A DNA stretch of 33,876 nt from the NCBI GenBank assembly GCA_964413825.1, contig CAYPTS010000012.1, positions 1 through 33,876 on the forward strand, written 5' to 3'. Made by a program: the position numbers and the translations under genes. This document shows positions 30,152 to 33,876 of this stretch, piece by piece; position 1 is the first letter of the stretch; each line of letters opens with the position of its first letter. Under the pieces are notes generated by a model. The model made no database searches. It was given only the letters and a program-made list of their open reading frames with translations, and was not told where the DNA came from. The DNA comes from JAFGKM01 sp964413825 (lineage in GTDB: Bacteria; Ratteibacteria; UBA8468; B48-G9; JAFGKM01).

Positions 30152-32239
30152 CTATTTGAAGATTGTAACGCGCATTATGAACGACGCAAAGACTATGGAA
30201 ACTATGGACATCAATTTTATGAGTATGTTGAGAGACGGTCCCGCCGTGTCTTTGAACGGGTCGCCGACCGTATCTCCGGTGACGGCCGCCTTGTGGGCGT
30301 CGGTGCCCTTGCCGCCGAAGTTGCCCCTCTCGATGTATTTTTTTGCGTTATCCCATGCCGCTCCCGCGTTTGCCATCATGACCGCTACCACGAACCCGCC
30401 GGTAAGCGCTCCTATAAGAAGTCCCAGCAGAGCTTCCAGCCCCAGCAGTATTCCCACGGCAATAGGCAGAAGGATGGTTATTAATGCCGGCATAAGGATT
30501 TCTTTCTGTGCGGATTTCGTGCAGATGTCCACCGCGCGCGCATAATCCGGCTTTGCCTTGCCTTCCATCAGTCCCGCGATTTCTCTGAACTGCTTGCGTA
30601 CTTCCTCGACGATGTCCTGTGCGGTTCTGCCGACCGCCCGCATGGCCATTGAAGAAAAATACATGGGATACATGGCGCCTATGAATATTCCGGCCAGCAC
30701 CCGCACGTTCATTACGGAAAGGTCTATGCGTCCGCCCAGCAGGAGTATCTGTTCTTTAAAAGCGGCTATCAGGGCAAGCGTGGTAAGTGCCGCGGAACCT
30801 ATGGCAAATCCCTTCCCTGTGGCCGCAGTGGTGTTTCCCAGGGAATCCAGAGCATCTGTCCGCTGTCTCACGAAAGGCGGCTGGTGGGTCATCTCCGCGT
30901 TCCCTCCGGCGTTATCGGCTACAGGTCCGTACGAATCGGTCGCCAGGGTTATGCCCAGGGTGCTCAATATGCCGACGCCGGCAAGCCCTATTCCGTAAAG
31001 TCCTATCTGCGGATGGTAGAGTCCGCCCGCGAATATGTAGGCGCCTATCGTTGCCAGAACAATCGTTATGACCGGCGCCGCCGTGGATGCCATTCCGGTT
31101 GCGATGCCTTCAATGATAACCGTGGCATGTCCCGTAAGTGCGGATTTTGCTACATTCTGGGTGGGCTTGTAACTGTCGGAAGTGAAATACTCGGTGAAAA
31201 ATCCTATAAGCAGTCCGGCCAGAACTCCGCAGATGACCGAGCCGAAGAGCCGCTTGTACTCGGGTCCCAAAATTGTGACTATGGCGAAGTACGCGGCGAT
31301 TATGACGACAGCCGCCGCCGCATAGGTGCCTTTGCGAAGGGCCATGAGCAGGTTTGCCTGTGTCGCCTCTTCCTTTACCTGTACCAGGAGCGAGCCGAGT
31401 ATGGAGGCGAAGATGCCGATGGATGCGATGGTCAGGGGCAGAGAGATACCTGCAATCCCCAGTCCGGCGGAGACTGCAAGCGCCATGGTGGCAAGGATTG
31501 AGCCGACGTATGACTCGTACAGGTCGGCGCCCATCCCTGCTATGTCTCCCACGTTGTCTCCCACGTTGTCCGCGATGACCGCCGGGTTTCTCGGGTCGTC
31601 TTCGGGTATGCCCGCTTCAACCTTTCCGACAAGGTCAGCTCCTACGTCGGCGCCCTTGGTATAGATGCCGCCGCCGACCCTTGCAAACAGAGCCTGCGCG
31701 CTGGCGCCCATGCCGAAGCTTATCATTGTCGAAGCGATAAAATCCAGTCCCAGTCCGCGTACTATGCTGAACCACCTGACAAGCGAGTAGCCGATGCTGA
31801 TGAAAAAGAGAGCAAGCCCCACTACTATCAGACCCATTACGAGACCGGAGGAGAAGGCAACCCGCAACCCTTCATTGAGAGAATTCTTTGCGGCGAATGT
31901 CGTCCTTGCGGAAGAATTGGTTGCTATCGTCATTCCTATGTAGCCGCTCAATGCCGAGAAGAAGCCGCCGACCAGAAAGGCGAACGGTATGAAAAGGCTC
32001 ATGAATCCGAATCGGGTCAGTATCAGAAGTATTACAAAGACAATCGCAAAGAAGATGCCGACGCCTTTGTACTGTCTTGTAAGGTATGCCTTTGCCCCGA
32101 CTTTGACCGCCTGTGCTATTTCCACCATGTCAGGCGTTCCTTCCTTCTTTCTCATGATATTGCGCGCAAGCAATCCCGTATAGGCAACCGCCAGAAGCGA
32201 ACTCACTACCGCAAAAACCTGAATTCCCATCCCTTCCAT
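30152..32239 (-). CDS. hppA: K+-dependent membrane-bound pyrophosphatase (Na+ or H+ pump)
   Basis: A 695-residue polytopic membrane protein of about 16 helices that couples PPi hydrolysis to ion export. DDPRNPAVIADNVGDNVGD is the PPi/Mg-binding signature, followed by IAGMGADLYESYVGS. The determinant GNTTAAT (N469, A472) has Ala where K+-independent enzymes have Lys (GNTTKA), so K+ is needed. The GMGAD form is typical of Na+-pumping relatives, so Na+ transport is likely but not proved. ATG 32239 has AAGGAG 5 bases upstream. The pump would recover energy from biosynthetic PPi, fitting an energy-limited anaerobe. Confidence 0.97.
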   Translation of the reverse strand: MEGMGIQVFAVVSSLLAVAYTGLLARNIMRKKEGTPDMVEIAQAVKVGAKAYLTRQYKGVGIFFAIVFVILLILTRFGFMSLFIPFAFLVGGFFSALSGYIGMTIATNSSARTTFAAKNSLNEGLRVAFSSGLVMGLIVVGLALFFISIGYSLVRWFSIVRGLGLDFIASTMISFGMGASAQALFARVGGGIYTKGADVGADLVGKVEAGIPEDDPRNPAVIADNVGDNVGDIAGMGADLYESYVGSILATMALAVSAGLGIAGISLPLTIASIGIFASILGSLLVQVKEEATQANLLMALRKGTYAAAAVVIIAAYFAIVTILGPEYKRLFGSVICGVLAGLLIGFFTEYFTSDSYKPTQNVAKSALTGHATVIIEGIATGMASTAAPVITIVLATIGAYIFAGGLYHPQIGLYGIGLAGVGILSTLGITLATDSYGPVADNAGGNAEMTHQPPFVRQRTDALDSLGNTTAATGKGFAIGSAALTTLALIAAFKEQILLLGGRIDLSVMNVRVLAGIFIGAMYPMYFSSMAMRAVGRTAQDIVEEVRKQFREIAGLMEGKAKPDYARAVDICTKSAQKEILMPALITILLPIAVGILLGLEALLGLLIGALTGGFVVAVMMANAGAAWDNAKKYIERGNFGGKGTDAHKAAVTGDTVGDPFKDTAGPSLNILIKLMSIVSIVFASFIMRVTIFK

Positions 32240-32318
32240 TTTTTCTCCTTTACCCCGAACTCTTCTTGATACACCCGAGAGGTGAGGGGTTTCGATTCAC
32301 CGGTTTTACCCCTTCCAT

Positions 32319-32394
32319 TTGTCATTGCGAGCGTTTTTTGCGCGGCAATCCCATGAGATTGCTTCAGCATACAGAACATGCTTCGCAATGACAA
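32319..32394. repeat. CATTGCGAG repeat, short full copy
   Basis: TTGTCATTGCGAGCG, then GCGGCAATCCCATGAGATTGC, then CTTCGCAATGACAA. It occupies the gap between pth and hppA; I see nothing else in that 182-base gap. Confidence 0.9.
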
Positions 32395-32421
32395 GTAATG
32401 AGGGGCCATGATTTTGTTTCT

Positions 32422-32982
32422 TTACACGTTGTATAGACTCATAGCTTTTTCCAGACCGCTTCTTACAATCTCTTCTATTGCCGCACATGCCCTTTCCATC
32501 GTTTCTTCTACCAACTGCCGTTCTTCCGGGAGAAAAGGAGAGAGTACGTAGTCGACGTACGAATCGTCGGTTTTCTCCCTGCCGATGCCTATGCGCACCC
32601 GCACAAAATCCCTGCTGCCAAGGTGGCTTATCACCGAGATGACCCCGTTGTGTCCCCCGGGCCCTTTGCCTGCAATGACTTTCATGCCGCCTGAGGGGAT
32701 GTCGAGGTCGTCGTGGACAATCACATAGTCTTTCAACGAGCCGTCGAATCTGTCAAAAACACTTTTTACGGCAGAGCCGCTTTCATTCATGAAGGTTTTT
32801 GGTTTTACCAGAATGACGGGGCAGTTTTCTATCGTTACTTCCCATCCTCTGTACAACCGATGCTTGATAACCTTTTCAGGGTTATACTTTTTCCTAAGCA
32901 AATCGACAACCCTGAAACCTGCATTATGCCTGGTATTGCCGTAACCTGTCCCCGGGTTGCCAAGCCCAACAATTATCTTCAC
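32422..32982 (-). CDS. pth: Peptidyl-tRNA hydrolase
   Basis: A 186-residue enzyme that frees tRNA from drop-off peptidyl-tRNA. IVGLGNPG is at 4-11; catalytic H19 is in NTRHNAGF; N66 in TFMNESG; acidic residue D91/D92 in VIVHDDLDIPSGG; GPGGHNGVISVI is the tRNA-binding segment. It starts at GTG 32982, which overlaps the bL25 stop (GTGA), so it is translated by coupling. bL25-pth adjacency is a common bacterial arrangement. Confidence 0.97.
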   Translation of the reverse strand: MKIIVGLGNPGTGYGNTRHNAGFRVVDLLRKKYNPEKVIKHRLYRGWEVTIENCPVILVKPKTFMNESGSAVKSVFDRFDGSLKDYVIVHDDLDIPSGGMKVIAGKGPGGHNGVISVISHLGSRDFVRVRIGIGREKTDDSYVDYVLSPFLPEERQLVEETMERACAAIEEIVRSGLEKAMSLYNV

Positions 32983-33695
32983 TTTTGTTCGGTTTTAGAT
33001 GACTCCTTCTCTTTCCTTCTCTCCGCCGCTTCCTTTTCGCTTATTACTTCAGGTTCCGCAGGCTTTTCCGCTGTTGCAGCAGCCGCCGCTTCCGCTCCTT
33101 CCTCTGCCGGCGCTTCTTCTTCCACTGCCTTGGGCGCAAGTATGGTGACGATTGTTTTTTCTCCCTCGTCAACCGCCTCCACTCCTTCAGGAAGGATAAT
33201 ATCCTTAACCGAAACGGTGTCTCCGATATCCAGTTTTGATACGTCAACCTCTATTACAGACGGGATTTTGTCCGGAAGCGCCTGTATCTCCATCTCTCTC
33301 AGTTCCTGTTCAAGTATGCCGCCTTTTTCCAATCCGGGCGCTTCCCCGATAAGATGAATCGCAACCTCCATCCTTACCGCCTGGTCCATGCGTATCCTGT
33401 AAAAATCAATATGCAGGACGTCCATGTTGATGGGTTCTATCTGGATATCTTTAACCATCGTTTTTATCGTTTCTGTCTCGCCTTTGTCCTTTTTCAGGAT
33501 AAGGTCGGCCATGACATTGTGAGATTCCAGTTTTCTTATGATGTTTTCCGCGTTTCTTTTTTCAACCTTGATTGAGCAAGGTTCGTTTTCCGCGCCGTAA
33601 AGAATCCCGGGAATAAAACCCGAAGCCCTTAGTTGTCTTGCCGGTCCCTTGCCTTTTCCTTCTCTCGTTTCCGCCGTAAAAGTTATCTTGTCCAT
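32979..33695 (-). CDS. rplY: 50S ribosomal protein bL25, general stress (CTC) form
   Basis: A 238-residue two-domain bL25 that binds 5S rRNA. The N-terminal L25 domain spans about 1-90 (ETREGKGKGPARQLRASGFIPGI; PINMDVLHIDFYRI) and the C-terminal TL5/CTC domain about 95-190 (LGDTV-like segment LDIGDTVSVKDIILP). The last 45 residues are a low-complexity Ala/Glu/Lys tail (EEGAEAAAAATAEKPAEPEV). ATG 33695 follows AAAGGGG by 7 bases. It is first gene of the bL25-pth unit, with a promoter at 33844-33871. Confidence 0.96.
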   Translation of the reverse strand: MDKITFTAETREGKGKGPARQLRASGFIPGILYGAENEPCSIKVEKRNAENIIRKLESHNVMADLILKKDKGETETIKTMVKDIQIEPINMDVLHIDFYRIRMDQAVRMEVAIHLIGEAPGLEKGGILEQELREMEIQALPDKIPSVIEVDVSKLDIGDTVSVKDIILPEGVEAVDEGEKTIVTILAPKAVEEEAPAEEGAEAAAAATAEKPAEPEVISEKEAAERRKEKESSKTEQK

Positions 33696-33726
33696 AAAAA
33701 TACCCCTTTACCCCGTTCGTCTATTC

Positions 33727-33799
33727 TTGTCATTGCGAGGCGTGTTTTGCCGTGGCAATCTCATGAGATTGCTTCGTCGTTTTGCTCCTCGCAATGACG
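33727..33799. repeat. CATTGCGAG repeat in the bL25 leader
   Basis: TTGTCATTGCGAGGCG, centre GGCAATCTCATGAGATTGC, right arm CTCGCAATGACGAA. The centre contains the perfect palindrome GCAATCTCATGAGATTGC. It would lie in the 5' leader of the bL25 mRNA. Confidence 0.9.
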
Positions 33800-33843
33800 A
33801 ATACGAGGGGTTATGCTTTTATCCTTCTTCATAAGAATTTATA

Positions 33844-33871
33844 ATTTTACCACATCCAAAAAAAATATCAA
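33844..33871 (-). promoter_or_regulatory. Promoter candidate of rplY-pth
   Basis: On the minus strand TTGATA (33871-33866), 16 bases, TAAAAT (33849-33844). The leader to 33695 is about 145 bases and includes the repeat hairpin. Confidence 0.5.
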
Positions 33872-33876
33872 CAATC

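Overview
The window looks like a chromosomal segment of an uncultured, probably anaerobic bacterium. It has bacterial housekeeping genes (tyrS, folP, ruvX, pth, bL25) beside genes typical of fermentative energy conservation: an ADP-forming acyl-CoA synthetase, a malic enzyme and a K+-dependent membrane pyrophosphatase. It also carries a very large exported protein ending in a CFI-box C-terminal domain and a dense family of intergenic palindromic repeats built on TTGTCATTGCGAG. This combination recalls candidate phyla of the Omnitrophota/Elusimicrobiota/Firestonebacteria kind, but the phylum cannot be fixed by eye.

Layout. From 1 to 8.7 kb everything is on the minus strand. Read 5' to 3' it runs: a Gfo/Idh/MocA oxidoreductase, a uroporphyrinogen-decarboxylase-like protein, a small frameshifted remnant, an AAA_14/DUF4143 ATPase, a GntR-HTH/LacI-sensor regulator with its own promoter and operator, a glycoside-hydrolase-like protein, and an M24 peptidase-fold protein that has lost metal ligands. 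Apart from the ATPase this resembles a sugar-catabolic or glycan-derivative cluster. From 8.8 to 11.1 kb an ADP-forming acyl-CoA synthetase (minus) diverges from tyrS (plus). From 12.6 to 14.1 kb a class II aldolase is translationally coupled to folP. An MNT/HEPN pair and a HicB/HicA pair follow at 14.2-15.7 kb.

The centre, 15.8-27.6 kb (35% of the window), is one gene for a 3,939-residue secreted protein. It has a signal peptide, six copies of an unnamed IGIN/ALYRD module, two Ig-like segments, a seven-bladed propeller that seems to be inserted inside another domain, three roughly 300-residue GWYN (OmpL47-like) super-repeats, a carboxypeptidase-regulatory-like domain, an FG-GAP/PQQ-like propeller, an FN3 domain and the CFI-box terminus. 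An RHH/RelE-ParE toxin-antitoxin pair lies just beyond it. ruvX diverges from that pair. The right end (minus) holds bL25, pth, the pyrophosphatase hppA and malic enzyme.

The most interesting points are the architecture of the giant protein, two genes (tyrS, ruvX) whose good promoters abut the start codon and so predict leaderless mRNAs, a perfect inverted repeat of about 101 bp bracketing 5.2 kb of the catabolic cluster, and an M24 protein without an intact metal site. No tRNA, rRNA, CRISPR array, transposase or phage gene was seen.
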